Of a DNA stretch of 64,000 bases, positions 10,001 through 18,439 are shown in pieces. The position numbers and the translations under genes are program-made. Origin of the DNA: Paenibacillus sp. GM2 (GTDB lineage Bacteria; Bacillota; Bacilli; Paenibacillales; Paenibacillaceae). Numbering within the stretch: the first letter of the stretch is position 1; each line of letters starts with the position of its first letter. Under the pieces are notes generated by a model. That model was not told the DNA's origin. It was given only the letters and a program-made list of their open reading frames with translations, and ran no database searches. The stretch spans positions 3,118,389 through 3,182,388 of the forward strand of contig NZ_LN831279.1 in NCBI RefSeq assembly GCF_900069005.2, given 5' to 3'.

Positions 10001-12080
10001 TGACCTGGTTATAATTAGAATCCATCTCCCACTTCAGATTCATTTCGTTGCTATCGGCAAAAGCTTGCGTTATCGTTAACCCGCCAGGTGCGGACAATTT
10101 CGCTGCCGAACCGTCGGTAATTCGGATCTGACCCACATTCATTTGATAGTCTGCAATGGTTGCGCTTTGGCCCGGATCGAACACGAGACCAAACGCAGCG
10201 ATTCTCTTGCCAGCATACGAGCTCAGATTTATGTCCTTCGTTACCCAGCCATCTGTCTGATTGCCAGACTCAGGCACCGGCACTTTTACAACCACGTCTG
10301 GATTGTCGGCAAATAAGAGACCAAGCGCCATACTGGAGTCATCATCTGCCGCCGGTTTATTATAGGTAAGCGACGCCATGGAATTCGCAATTACATCCAA
10401 ATCGGTTTTATACAAATGCAGGAAGTTCTCCGCATCCAAATCACCACTAACCACAAGTGAACTGCCCCCGTTAAATCCACCTATTTTACTGTAATTATAG
10501 CGGCTTGTGCTTGTGTTATACTTCGCGCCATAATCAAAATCTACGGTTAATTTGCTGCCAACCGTGTCCTGCCACCATTGCCAAGTTACAGGAATATCCT
10601 GCAAGCTCATGTTGGACCATTCGTCGTCATTGGATACTGAGCCATTCACATAATAAGACAAGCCGTGGCCTGTATTGAAATTCGTATAGAAATTCGTACC
10701 CGCAATCACCGAACGCTCGGAAATGACGGAAGCAATTCCCGGCCAGTAACGGTTATCTGCATATACATCATTAACCGTATTCGTCGCAGACACCGTCGTA
10801 TTTTGCGGATCGATGTTTGGCCCCGACCACCATAATTGTTCACGTACCTTGGTCATCCATTGGTATTCGTTCTCTGCCCTGTGTTTAACCGGATAGGATA
10901 GATTCATGTCCTCATCCAGCCCGGCATGAACAAAATCGGCCCCCAATGTCGCGAGGCTGAGCTGCGGCTGACCCTTTGAATCGAGTTTGCTCTTTAGCGC
11001 CGAGCCCTGAACGCTCTTAAAACGGTCCCGCCCGGCTTCCAGTCCGGCAAAGCCAACATCATAAAGATCAATATCCGTGCCATTGCTTTGATTCAATTGG
11101 TTTAAATAGTTCTTGGCTCCCGTAATCTGGCTGCTCCCCATCCCGTAATCAAAGAAGTAAGATTGCGAAACTGGCTCTCCATCATTTTTGTCATACAAGA
11201 ATGAAATATTGTTGTCATTAAACGTTCTGGCAAAAGTGTTAGAGCCTGTGGCCGTATTCAACGAATCGTACCATTGTACATACAATCCCCCTTTTTGAAG
11301 CACCTTCAAAAACGCGATGTAATCGGGAATATCAGCTACGGCAACATTAGGGCTCTGTTCTTCCTGGTTCATGAAATAGCCGTCGAATCCGAAATAATTA
11401 GCCATTTCAATCAACTTTTCCGCGACAGGGAAATTGCCATGCTCATCCTTCACAATCATTTGTTTATAGGTCTGTTGGCCACGGTCATTATTCGAGAAGA
11501 AAATTCCGGCCAGTGATAAAACGCCATTCTTATGCGCAGCATCGGTATACGTTGGATTAGGAATATTTAGAATACCGAATTCAAACCATTTTTGCTGCCA
11601 ATCGGATTGCGCCGTCTCATCATAATATTCTGGCGGTGTATAGGCCGTAGCTGTTCCATGCCAATATGAATAATAGTCCGTATATTGCCAGAAATTAAAA
11701 TGATATTGGGCAAATTTGTTCGTATAAGCCGCATTTTCAATAAAGGCGTTTCCATAATCACCCGCAACAGTAATCATTTGCGCCTCCGAACCTAGCTCCG
11801 GATTTGCCTGCGTAGCTGAAAAAGGAGCTATGCGCTTTTGCAGTGGAACATAGGACCTCAGCATTTCTGCATCTGGATCGGTTTCCGGACTCCAGTTCAT
11901 AATGTGACTGCTCGTATAGCCATGTACGCTCGGCTGGTTCTTCCCATGGGCACTATCACCTTCAAAAGGCCAAGTATCGCCAGCAAAAGCCGCGTGGGGA
12001 AATCCAGCAACAACCACTCCGAAGATTAAAGCCGTCACAGTTATCCTCTTAAAGCTTTTCCTTCTTGCCAGTTTAATCAT
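7098..12080 (-). CDS. SLH-anchored multidomain endo-beta-N-acetylglucosaminidase, GH85
   Basis: Giant secreted enzyme (1660 aa) expected to cut the chitobiose core of N-glycans and release the oligosaccharide. A signal peptide covers residues 1-34. The GH85 catalytic domain (about 60-420) carries the signature GFDGYFMNQE, with N238 and general acid E240. Next come a galactose-binding-like beta-sandwich (about 500-655), Fn3-like modules (about 660-840), an InlB/Listeria-Bacteroides repeat (about 930-995), two Ig-like domains (about 1000-1090 and 1100-1190; YQWYKDN), a FIVAR-like helical module (about 1195-1260) and a Gly/Asn/Ser linker. A stalk region follows, then three SLH domains (about 1483-1660) that bind cell-wall polymer. 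ATG 12080 has AAGGGAG upstream. Single-gene unit with module B at its promoter. Domain borders are by eye. Confidence 0.9.
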   Translation of the reverse strand: MIKLARRKSFKRITVTALIFGVVVAGFPHAAFAGDTWPFEGDSAHGKNQPSVHGYTSSHIMNWSPETDPDAEMLRSYVPLQKRIAPFSATQANPELGSEAQMITVAGDYGNAFIENAAYTNKFAQYHFNFWQYTDYYSYWHGTATAYTPPEYYDETAQSDWQQKWFEFGILNIPNPTYTDAAHKNGVLSLAGIFFSNNDRGQQTYKQMIVKDEHGNFPVAEKLIEMANYFGFDGYFMNQEEQSPNVAVADIPDYIAFLKVLQKGGLYVQWYDSLNTATGSNTFARTFNDNNISFLYDKNDGEPVSQSYFFDYGMGSSQITGAKNYLNQLNQSNGTDIDLYDVGFAGLEAGRDRFKSVQGSALKSKLDSKGQPQLSLATLGADFVHAGLDEDMNLSYPVKHRAENEYQWMTKVREQLWWSGPNIDPQNTTVSATNTVNDVYADNRYWPGIASVISERSVIAGTNFYTNFNTGHGLSYYVNGSVSNDDEWSNMSLQDIPVTWQWWQDTVGSKLTVDFDYGAKYNTSTSRYNYSKIGGFNGGSSLVVSGDLDAENFLHLYKTDLDVIANSMASLTYNKPAADDDSSMALGLLFADNPDVVVKVPVPESGNQTDGWVTKDINLSSYAGKRIAAFGLVFDPGQSATIADYQMNVGQIRITDGSAAKLSAPGGLTITQAFADSNEMNLKWEMDSNYNQVKQYNVYVNDVFVGGKYDKVFYIKNLPAKSGVVKVVPVGTDGLEGEAATVSFDLTASVSDITADSRESGEFIVSWENAAPAFGEITVKVRSLNWITTEEPVSEQMIVPAGSTSASFTDMPINGDDYLVTVIPAGADPVSISGNFIDKVAEPYAEAWSWEGNKLNLPMPTARDWRYMYVYEDNVLKSFPTTYSVGNKDRIIRGRSTKASLSFTSNAQLVHVVMEDYAGNKSEPVYLKNYQISFDTDGGEPALNQISAAHGSKIGEPTGIAKAGYVLEGWYNGGKKWNFAEDVVTGDLTLKAHWVLEAPSFTVDLQPSKTVNEGDEVNLSVVAKGNIESLTWQTMPAGGDSWNSTTVTEDVYSFTAQAEDNGTRFRVVLRGIEGTEPREVTSTELTLTVAPAGVDIDEPEIHRVDVSSNPAVMGSQVTFSVDARANGTLGYQWYKDNTAIENAVSATYEIGRVTANDAGKYKVVVTNTIEFHGQAYTAAKESEEIDFEVSRDLAEWKQLNALLTEIDVLKNNDIYTAQSIAALKASTAYKEAKLLNADADPDVIKEAYAALLQAKNDILVRVASGGGPGNGGNGNDNGSGSSSGSGQTPDITPAPKPEDPNTLVITAHELSKSAENGRVAISVEAGVTNIELPVNAGELLGQNALQLQTDKVTLEIQSELLHQLQAAVDKDQLKDSKIRVTIAPKSLSEAGIHSSTGISLQGGAVELELSIITGTGDAHHLSGFAPQVKIAFPMNKILNADLLGIYKIAADGTPTYMGGWRNGQMMEIEIGTAGTYAILEYNVSFSDVPANHWAADAIKKLAAKHLIQGVSENEYQPNREITRAEFVKIMANALQLDAQAVLTFTDVAQDAWYREDLAKMVEAGLITGRSESSFAPNAKISRQEMATILMRAYTLEHGSAAIEYTVSFKDEAHIAAWALDNIKAAASLGLIHGRTGERFAPEDLATRAEAAQIMANYLSQ

Positions 12081-12227
12081 CTACAATACTCCCTTCTTTC
12101 TTCCTAAGATAGGCGGTTATCTGTCATATATCTGTGGCGCCGACGAGTTCGCTGGCGTTCTTAACCGTTCTATTTCATCTTCATTTGCCTGTCCCTCCTC
12201 CTGCTATGAATTTGTATTGACAACTTA

Positions 12228-12291
12228 ATTTTAAGAGAAACCGCTTACATTTTTTAGACAGTAAATGTTAGATTGCAGTCAAGAAACGTTA
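12228..12291 (-). promoter_or_regulatory. Shared promoter module, copy B (GH85 gene)
   Basis: Minus-strand direct repeats TAACGTTT (from 12291) and TAACATTT (from 12270) are 21 bp apart. They are followed by a cre site (12236-12249) and a -10 box TAAAAT (12228-12233). Distances match copies A and C within one base. It lies directly after the GH38 terminator, 148 bp ahead of the GH85 start. Confidence 0.7.
12236..12249 (-). promoter_or_regulatory. cre site (CcpA) in promoter module B
   Basis: TGTAAGCGGTTTCT, with the preceding A, fully matches the consensus WTGNAANCGNWNNCW. It overlaps the core promoter spacer, so repression during growth on preferred sugars is expected. Confidence 0.65.
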
Positions 12292-12315
12292 TATTCCCTT
12301 GATAAAATATCGTTT

Positions 12316-12375
12316 GAAAAAAACTAAGGGCGGGTAAGCTTCCATAAATCCTAAAGAAGCCTATCCCGCCCTTAG
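12316..12375 (-). terminator. Terminator of the GH3-GH38 operon
   Basis: On the minus strand CTAAGGGCGGG pairs with CCCGCCCTTAG around an inner AGGCTTC/GAAGCTT stem, followed by TTTTTTT. The 160 bp between it and the GH38 stop show no ORF or other element that I can recognise. Confidence 0.9.
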
Positions 12376-12537
12376 CAGCTTTTGTAACCTGTTTGCTCGT
12401 ATTCCCGGGGAAGTCAGATGCGATCATCCGCCATTTTCACAGCGTCGCTTATTTACCTGATTAAGCTATTCATTATCTCTCCATTTGATCCCTGGATGTC
12501 ATTTCATCATCCGATCAATAAAGTGACTGCTGACATG

Positions 12538-15500
12538 TTAAGATGAGCTGATCTTAAGCTTGATTGTCTTTATCTCATAGGGTTTAAAAGATAACTCAAT
12601 CGCACCGTCTGATACCGCCAGCTCTTCGGCTTCATCCTCCAGCAAATTCGTGAGATATGCTCTGACATTCCTCATGTCATCGGGCCACCAAAGTTTAATT
12701 TGCTCCCGCCCACCGGTGGACTCATAGAAACGCAACACCACTCCGCTTCCATCTTCGGCCTGCTTCACAGTATCCAAAATGGTATGCTCGCTATCAAGGC
12801 CAATCCAGGCATGTATTGAGTTAAGCTCGCCAGACCGGAAGACAGAGGGAACAACCAGAACAGGGTGATTCAGCTGCGCCGCTTGTCTGACAACCTGGGC
12901 TTTTCGCCAGTCCTCCTGGTGTGGGTACAGTGAATACGTAAAGGTATGGTCGCCTTGGTCCGCCCCATGATCAGGCCATTTTGGCGCGCGCAGTAAAGAC
13001 AAGCGCATCACGCCATTTTTAATGTCGTAGCCGTATTTGCAATCATTTAGCAAGCTAATCCCGAAGCCGCCCTCCGACAAGTCTGCCCAGCGGTAACCAC
13101 ATACCTCAAATTGAGCTTGCTCCCAGCTGGTATTGCGATGTGTAGACCGTTCCAGCGCTCCAAACTGAATTTCATAGGTTGCTTTGCTTGCCACAATATC
13201 TACTGGAAAAGCTACCTTCAGCAGCTTATGTTCTTCCTGCCAACTGACATGAGTATTGAAGTCAACTCTCCGGGTATGATGATTCAGCACAAGCTCCTGA
13301 GTGATGACAGAATGGCTGATTTTCCATTGGAAACGCAGCCGATCCTGAACGGCTCCCATCGCAATAATTTCACTGTTCACCAACTCTACGCTGCCTGCGG
13401 GCTGACTCTCATACCGTGGGTCAATATCCCAAGCATCCCAGTAAGTAGGGGTATCATGGTAAAATTGCAGGTCATTCCCCTTAGCGCCAGCCGAGATTAA
13501 TGGACGATCTGTCCGTTTATCCAGCCATTCGGCAATCGCTCCCCGGGTATCAAATGTCAGGACATAATTCGGAGTTTCCCAGACCGGGGGTACGGTTTGG
13601 CCCGGCTGGCATCCTCGATTAAAACCTGTATCCACGGCTTGACCAAGGGTTTGATTCGCTTCTTTATTAGAAACTGAGCTCGCCTCTGCCGCTGTCTTCC
13701 CGGTAAGCCAAATTGTCTTATAACCAAACGCCGGAATCCCTGTTACCCGTACAATCGCATCCAGGGCATCCCCCTCAGAAGCAGGAACAAGGTCGAACTC
13801 CAGGGGGCCTTGTTCATCCCGGAAGGAAATTCCTTCCGGTCCTTTTCCTAGACTTGTATCTGATCCTGCAACCTTGCTTAACACAACCACTTCGTCCCGC
13901 TGCCAGCCCAGGCTGTTAAACAGAATATAAGGAGTCCCTTCAACAGCGTCTGTATTCACTCTGGAGGCTACAGCCTGAACGGCTTGATCCAAGGCTGTAC
14001 GACCCAGCTTGAAAATCTCCTCATACTGCTTGGCAGAGGTAACATATACCTCCGGAATCGACGTTCCCGGAATAATGTCGTGGAACTGATTTAATAACAT
14101 CAGCTTCCAGCCTTGGTCCAGCATGGCCTTTACTTGCTCACCCTGCTGGATATAATTCGCACCAAGCTGACTCCATATCTCTGCTTCCCGGAACAATACT
14201 TCCGCTTTGCGATTGCTGTATTTATTTCTGGCATGCGTTGTATAGGTCCCCCGATGCAATTCCAAATACAAGTCCCCATGCCACTCCGGCAGCTTCAGTG
14301 CTTTGTCCCCAATGGCATCAAAGAATTCCGCCGCTGTAGCAAAGCGGCTTAACGGCAGCCCAGGCATCAGCTTGGCCCGATTTACATACTCCACCATTTC
14401 ATGCGTTACACCGCCGCCGCCATCCCCGTGTCCATACAGCAGCATTAACTCATCATGAACATCACGTTGGCCAAAGGATTCCCAATGCTCCCGAACATCC
14501 TTGGGATGTGTATGCTCATTCAGGCCATGATTCTGATACGAAAGGATGTTGGTGCCGTCGATGCCAACCCAATTAAACAAATCATACGGGAATTTATTGG
14601 TGTCATTCCAACCAAGCTTGGTTGTCATGAAGTAATCAACCCCGGACAATTTCAACAGCTGCGGCAAGGAAGCGCAATATCCGAATGTGTCCGGCAGCCA
14701 CTCAATATGAGACCGTTGTCCAAATTCCTTTTCATAGAAGTTTTGTCCGTACAATATTTGCCGGGCCAACGATTCACCATTAGGAATATTAAGGTCCGGT
14801 TCTACCCACATACCGCCTACCAGTTCCCAACGGCCTTCAGCAATTCGCACCTTAATTTTTTCGTACAAATCAGGGTAGTATTCTTTGACAAACGCATACA
14901 GCTGTGGTTGGCTTTGTGAATATTTAAAATCAGGGTAACGGTCCATTAAAGTACAGACGGTAGAGAAGGTCCGGCTGACCTTTCGTACAGTCTCCCGCAC
15001 AGGCCACAACCAAGCGACATCAATATGTGATTGCCCTACCATATGCATAGTCCCCGGAACGGCTTCCTTTGGCATCTGGGCGGCTACCGCTTCAGACAAA
15101 CGTCGCTCGACACCTCTGACATATTCGCCATCTTCTATTACCTTGCGCTCCGCTCCATATAAAGCATCCATAGCCTGATTCAGGGCCTGCTCCGTATGAA
15201 TCCGACGCATATCACGCTCAGGCAGCAGCTTGGCCGCCATATCTGCCACTGTAACTGCATATTTCAAGCTTTGAATCGGTTCATTCACCCTTACCAGCTT
15301 GCTATGAACACCACGAATCGGCGGATTAATAACAGCCTGTGCGTTTAAGGGATCAACCGGCTCAGGAATCGGATCGTACAATTCTATTTCAAGAAGCGGA
15401 GTACTGCCTGCCTTGGACAGAGGCATGGGTACAAACCAGTGGTTACGATCCAGGCCATGGTAAGTCTCACCATTGATCCGCAGCAGGGCTTCTCCACCCG

Positions 15501-15750
15501 CTTCAAATACGAGAGCAACCTGTTGCGGATTCCACGCCTTGGGGATTTCCAGCTGCTTGGACAAAAAATAAGTTGTGCCTTGAACGCTTTGCATGTTTTG
15601 CAGGTTTTGCTCGGAGGCTTCTCCTGTTGCATATTCATATCTACCTGGTTCGATATAACGTGCCTTCCGCATCTTCCACGTTTCAATCTCTATAGCTTCA
15701 AGCCACTCATGCCGGGATAAAAAATCAATAAATCGTTGTATACGGCTCAT
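12538..15750 (-). CDS. Alpha-mannosidase, GH38
   Basis: Glycosidase of 1070 aa that removes alpha-linked mannose, here probably from imported high-mannose glycans. There is no signal peptide, so it acts in the cytoplasm. The N-terminal beta-sandwich is followed by the catalytic barrel with zinc-binding motif GQSHIDVAWLWP (H242, D244). The nucleophile D354 is in WLPDTFGYCA, and the FHDIIPGTSIPEVY block follows near residue 560. The C-terminal half is the usual GH38 beta-domain. I chose ATG 15750 because GGAGG lies 6 bases upstream; a longer reading to 15840 would overlap the GH3 gene and has no such site. The gap to GH3 is 25 bp, so the two share module C as promoter. Confidence 0.93.
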   Translation of the reverse strand: MSRIQRFIDFLSRHEWLEAIEIETWKMRKARYIEPGRYEYATGEASEQNLQNMQSVQGTTYFLSKQLEIPKAWNPQQVALVFEAGGEALLRINGETYHGLDRNHWFVPMPLSKAGSTPLLEIELYDPIPEPVDPLNAQAVINPPIRGVHSKLVRVNEPIQSLKYAVTVADMAAKLLPERDMRRIHTEQALNQAMDALYGAERKVIEDGEYVRGVERRLSEAVAAQMPKEAVPGTMHMVGQSHIDVAWLWPVRETVRKVSRTFSTVCTLMDRYPDFKYSQSQPQLYAFVKEYYPDLYEKIKVRIAEGRWELVGGMWVEPDLNIPNGESLARQILYGQNFYEKEFGQRSHIEWLPDTFGYCASLPQLLKLSGVDYFMTTKLGWNDTNKFPYDLFNWVGIDGTNILSYQNHGLNEHTHPKDVREHWESFGQRDVHDELMLLYGHGDGGGGVTHEMVEYVNRAKLMPGLPLSRFATAAEFFDAIGDKALKLPEWHGDLYLELHRGTYTTHARNKYSNRKAEVLFREAEIWSQLGANYIQQGEQVKAMLDQGWKLMLLNQFHDIIPGTSIPEVYVTSAKQYEEIFKLGRTALDQAVQAVASRVNTDAVEGTPYILFNSLGWQRDEVVVLSKVAGSDTSLGKGPEGISFRDEQGPLEFDLVPASEGDALDAIVRVTGIPAFGYKTIWLTGKTAAEASSVSNKEANQTLGQAVDTGFNRGCQPGQTVPPVWETPNYVLTFDTRGAIAEWLDKRTDRPLISAGAKGNDLQFYHDTPTYWDAWDIDPRYESQPAGSVELVNSEIIAMGAVQDRLRFQWKISHSVITQELVLNHHTRRVDFNTHVSWQEEHKLLKVAFPVDIVASKATYEIQFGALERSTHRNTSWEQAQFEVCGYRWADLSEGGFGISLLNDCKYGYDIKNGVMRLSLLRAPKWPDHGADQGDHTFTYSLYPHQEDWRKAQVVRQAAQLNHPVLVVPSVFRSGELNSIHAWIGLDSEHTILDTVKQAEDGSGVVLRFYESTGGREQIKLWWPDDMRNVRAYLTNLLEDEAEELAVSDGAIELSFKPYEIKTIKLKISSS

Positions 15751-15775
15751 GCTTTTCCTCCATTCGGTGAGAACG

Positions 15776-18088
15776 TTATAGTATGGGGTTCCTTGCAACT
15801 TGCAAATTAAGCTTTGTTCCTTCCGCAGAATTCGGCCCAACCCTGATTTCGAACTCGCCTGGTTCTACGACAGGCTTCAAATCGCTCCCGATCAGCTGCA
15901 AATGCTCTGTGCCGATTGTAAATATAACCGTTTGAGTTTCTCCCGCCTTCAACTGAATTTTGCGAAAACCTTTTAAAGATATTTCAACGGGAGTTACTGA
16001 CGCGATCATGTCCGATACATATAATTGTACGACTTCCGCACCATCCCGATCTCCTGTATTCGTAATGTTCACGTATACATTAGCTTCTCCATCCGGAGCA
16101 ATGATCGCAGGCTCTATGCGGGCATTACTGTAAGCAAAGTTGGTATAACTCAGCCCGAATCCAAAAGGATACCGCGGTTTAAGATCGGTTTCAAGGTAAC
16201 GCTTTCCACGCGTTCTTCGCGCATTATAATGGATTGGAAGCTGACCCACCTCCTTTGGAATGGATATCGTTAAGCGGCCCGACGGATTGACATCTCCAAA
16301 CAAAATATCCGCGACAGCATTGCCGCCTTCTTGACCTGGATACCAGGCCTCTAAAATTGCATCAGCATGCTCATCAATCCAGGGCTCTGCAACGGGTCGG
16401 CCATTGATATAAACAACCACGATCGGTTTGCCCAGCTTATGAATCTCCTGAATTAGCTCCAGTTGGACTCCCATCAGCGTCAGCGTACTCCGATCAATGC
16501 CTTCGCCACATTCCATATCACTCCAGACGTTGGCGGTGACTACCGAAGCGCCGGTTCTTAAATCGATGGTACCCTCGCCAAAATCACGCGCACTTGATCC
16601 GCCAACCACCATCACCACAACTTCAGCAGCTGCAGCTGCTTCCAGAGCAAGCTGGAAACCCTCTCGGGAGTCGCCCTTAATCCGGCAACCGGGAGCATAC
16701 AAGATACTATTGTTATCTTTTCCCACTCGTCGCGCGATTCCTTCCAGTACCGTGACTATATTTCCCGAAGGCTGAGGAGAGGTATAGTCGCCAAGCTGGT
16801 TGTAAGGGGCATTGGCATTGGGCCCGATCACAGCGATTGGGCCAACCTTGTCCGGGTTTAGAGGAAGCACGGACTTTTCATTTTTAAGCATAACGATTCC
16901 TTCAGCAGCGATCTGTCTGGCTAATGCGGTATGCTCTTGGCTGCCAATGACTTGACCTGCACGGATGGGATCAACATAGGGGCGATCAAACAATCCCAAC
17001 CGAAACTTCGCCTCCAGCACTCTGGATACAGCCCGATCCAGCTCCTCTGTGGCGATCAAGCCCTTAGCCAAGGCATTGGCCAAATACTTATTAAACATCT
17101 CTCCGGACATTTCCATATCTATACCGGCCCGCAGGGACTGGGCAACGGCCTCCTCACCGCTTCCTGCGGTGTTATGTCCGTCTGCCAGCATGTTTATTGC
17201 CCCGCAATCTGTAATCACAAAGCCCTTGAAGCCCCAATCGTTACGGAGTACATCATCCAGCAGGTAACGATGGCTGGTGCAGGGAACACCATCAATTTCA
17301 TTGTAGGCGGTCATCACGGACCATGCCCCTGCTTCAACGGCCTTTTTAAACGGATACAAATCGACTTCATGTAATTCGCGAAGCCCCATATGAACCGGAG
17401 CCCCGTTCCGCCCCCCTTCTGATGCGCCATAACCCGCAAAATGCTTGAGTGTCGCTATCAAGGTATCAGAGGAATCCAGCGTATCTCCCTGCAATCCTTC
17501 CATGGCAGCCACCGCAAGCTCGCCAATCAAATAAGGATCTTCTCCAAATGTCTCCTCTGTTCTTCCCCAACGAGGATCACGCACAACATCCAGTACGGGA
17601 GAGTAAGTGGCGGCTCCGCCCTGACTGCGAGTTTCCACAGCCACCGCCCTGCACATTTCGCGATACAGATCTGTATTCCAGGTGCTGCCCACCGTTATAG
17701 GAACCGGAAAAACCGTTGCCCCAATGGCCATATGTCCATGGGAGCACTCTTCTCCGAATAAAATCGGAATTCCAAGCCGCGTATTCTCAATAACATAACG
17801 TTGAATTGCATTTACTGCTGCGGCCCCTTCTGCAGGCGACAGTCCTGTCTCCAGCGTTACTTCTGTCCAGGGATCCGCCCGCAGCGATCCATATAAAGAG
17901 CCTATCCCGCCATGCCGAAGCTGCTGCTTGAATGGTTCTGTAATCTGGACCGTGCCATCCCCATTTCTTTGGTAGGCCTTCCAACCATACATTTGCAGCA
18001 GCTGTCCTATCTTTTCCTGTTCCGTCATACGTCCCAGAAGATCAGATATCCGCTGATCTATTGGCAATGCGGCATTTTTGTAATCCAT
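15776..18088 (-). CDS. Beta-glycosidase, GH3
   Basis: Retaining beta-glycosidase of 770 aa without signal peptide, hence cytoplasmic. The N-terminal barrel has RDPRWGR (170-176), LKHFAGY (K215, H216) and nucleophile D294 in GFVITDCGAI. The second alpha/beta domain carries NEKSVLPLNPDK and the ARDFGEG acid/base region. A Fn3-like domain (about 655-760) closes the protein. This three-domain layout is the beta-glucosidase/xylosidase type, not the short NagZ type, and substrate cannot be assigned from sequence. Its position with GH85 and GH38 suggests it acts on a beta-linked sugar of the N-glycan core or of a co-imported glycan. ATG 18088 has AAGGGAGAG upstream. First gene of its operon. Confidence 0.9.
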   Translation of the reverse strand: MDYKNAALPIDQRISDLLGRMTEQEKIGQLLQMYGWKAYQRNGDGTVQITEPFKQQLRHGGIGSLYGSLRADPWTEVTLETGLSPAEGAAAVNAIQRYVIENTRLGIPILFGEECSHGHMAIGATVFPVPITVGSTWNTDLYREMCRAVAVETRSQGGAATYSPVLDVVRDPRWGRTEETFGEDPYLIGELAVAAMEGLQGDTLDSSDTLIATLKHFAGYGASEGGRNGAPVHMGLRELHEVDLYPFKKAVEAGAWSVMTAYNEIDGVPCTSHRYLLDDVLRNDWGFKGFVITDCGAINMLADGHNTAGSGEEAVAQSLRAGIDMEMSGEMFNKYLANALAKGLIATEELDRAVSRVLEAKFRLGLFDRPYVDPIRAGQVIGSQEHTALARQIAAEGIVMLKNEKSVLPLNPDKVGPIAVIGPNANAPYNQLGDYTSPQPSGNIVTVLEGIARRVGKDNNSILYAPGCRIKGDSREGFQLALEAAAAAEVVVMVVGGSSARDFGEGTIDLRTGASVVTANVWSDMECGEGIDRSTLTLMGVQLELIQEIHKLGKPIVVVYINGRPVAEPWIDEHADAILEAWYPGQEGGNAVADILFGDVNPSGRLTISIPKEVGQLPIHYNARRTRGKRYLETDLKPRYPFGFGLSYTNFAYSNARIEPAIIAPDGEANVYVNITNTGDRDGAEVVQLYVSDMIASVTPVEISLKGFRKIQLKAGETQTVIFTIGTEHLQLIGSDLKPVVEPGEFEIRVGPNSAEGTKLNLQVARNPIL

Positions 18089-18191
18089 ACTGTTCTCTCT
18101 CCCTTAGGTCCATTGTAATAAAATAAAACCTATTCCAGTCCATTCAAAATTGTTGTTTTTGTATTAATTGCGCAAACTCATCTCATAATTA

Positions 18192-18255
18192 ATCGTAAGG
18201 AAACCGTTTCCATCTTTCTAGACAATAAACGTTAGACCGCAGTCCAGAAACGTTA
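18192..18255 (-). promoter_or_regulatory. Shared promoter module, copy C (GH3-GH38 operon)
   Basis: Minus-strand TAACGTTT elements start at 18255 and 18234 (21 bp apart), followed by a cre-like palindrome (18199-18212) and a -10 position TACGAT (18192-18197). The -10 is the weakest of the three copies, which may mean stronger dependence on the activator. Confidence 0.68.
18199..18212 (-). promoter_or_regulatory. cre-like palindrome in promoter module C
   Basis: TGGAAACGGTTTCC contains the symmetric core GGAAACNGTTTCC and fits the cre pattern except for its last base. It occupies the same place between the direct repeats and the -10 box as in copies A and B. Confidence 0.55.
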
Positions 18256-18373
18256 GATGTCCTTGATCGCAAATGGGGATAGCTCCTAAGATTACCGCGT
18301 GGAAATACAAAATAAAGTGTTCATCTTATCATGATTATCAAGTGACTTGAGAGACTATCAATAACGGTGCGGT

Positions 18374-18416
18374 AAAACACAAAACCACCGGAGATATCCC
18401 GGTGGTTTTGTGTTTT
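18374..18416 (-). terminator. Terminator of the CAP/SLH protein gene
   Basis: AAAACACAAAACCACCGG and its complement pair almost perfectly over 18 bp around a short loop; the T-rich arm can serve as the tail. It lies 24 bp downstream of the gene at 18440. Confidence 0.8.
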
Positions 18417-18439
18417 GTATTTCACAGCAGGCCCGCCTC

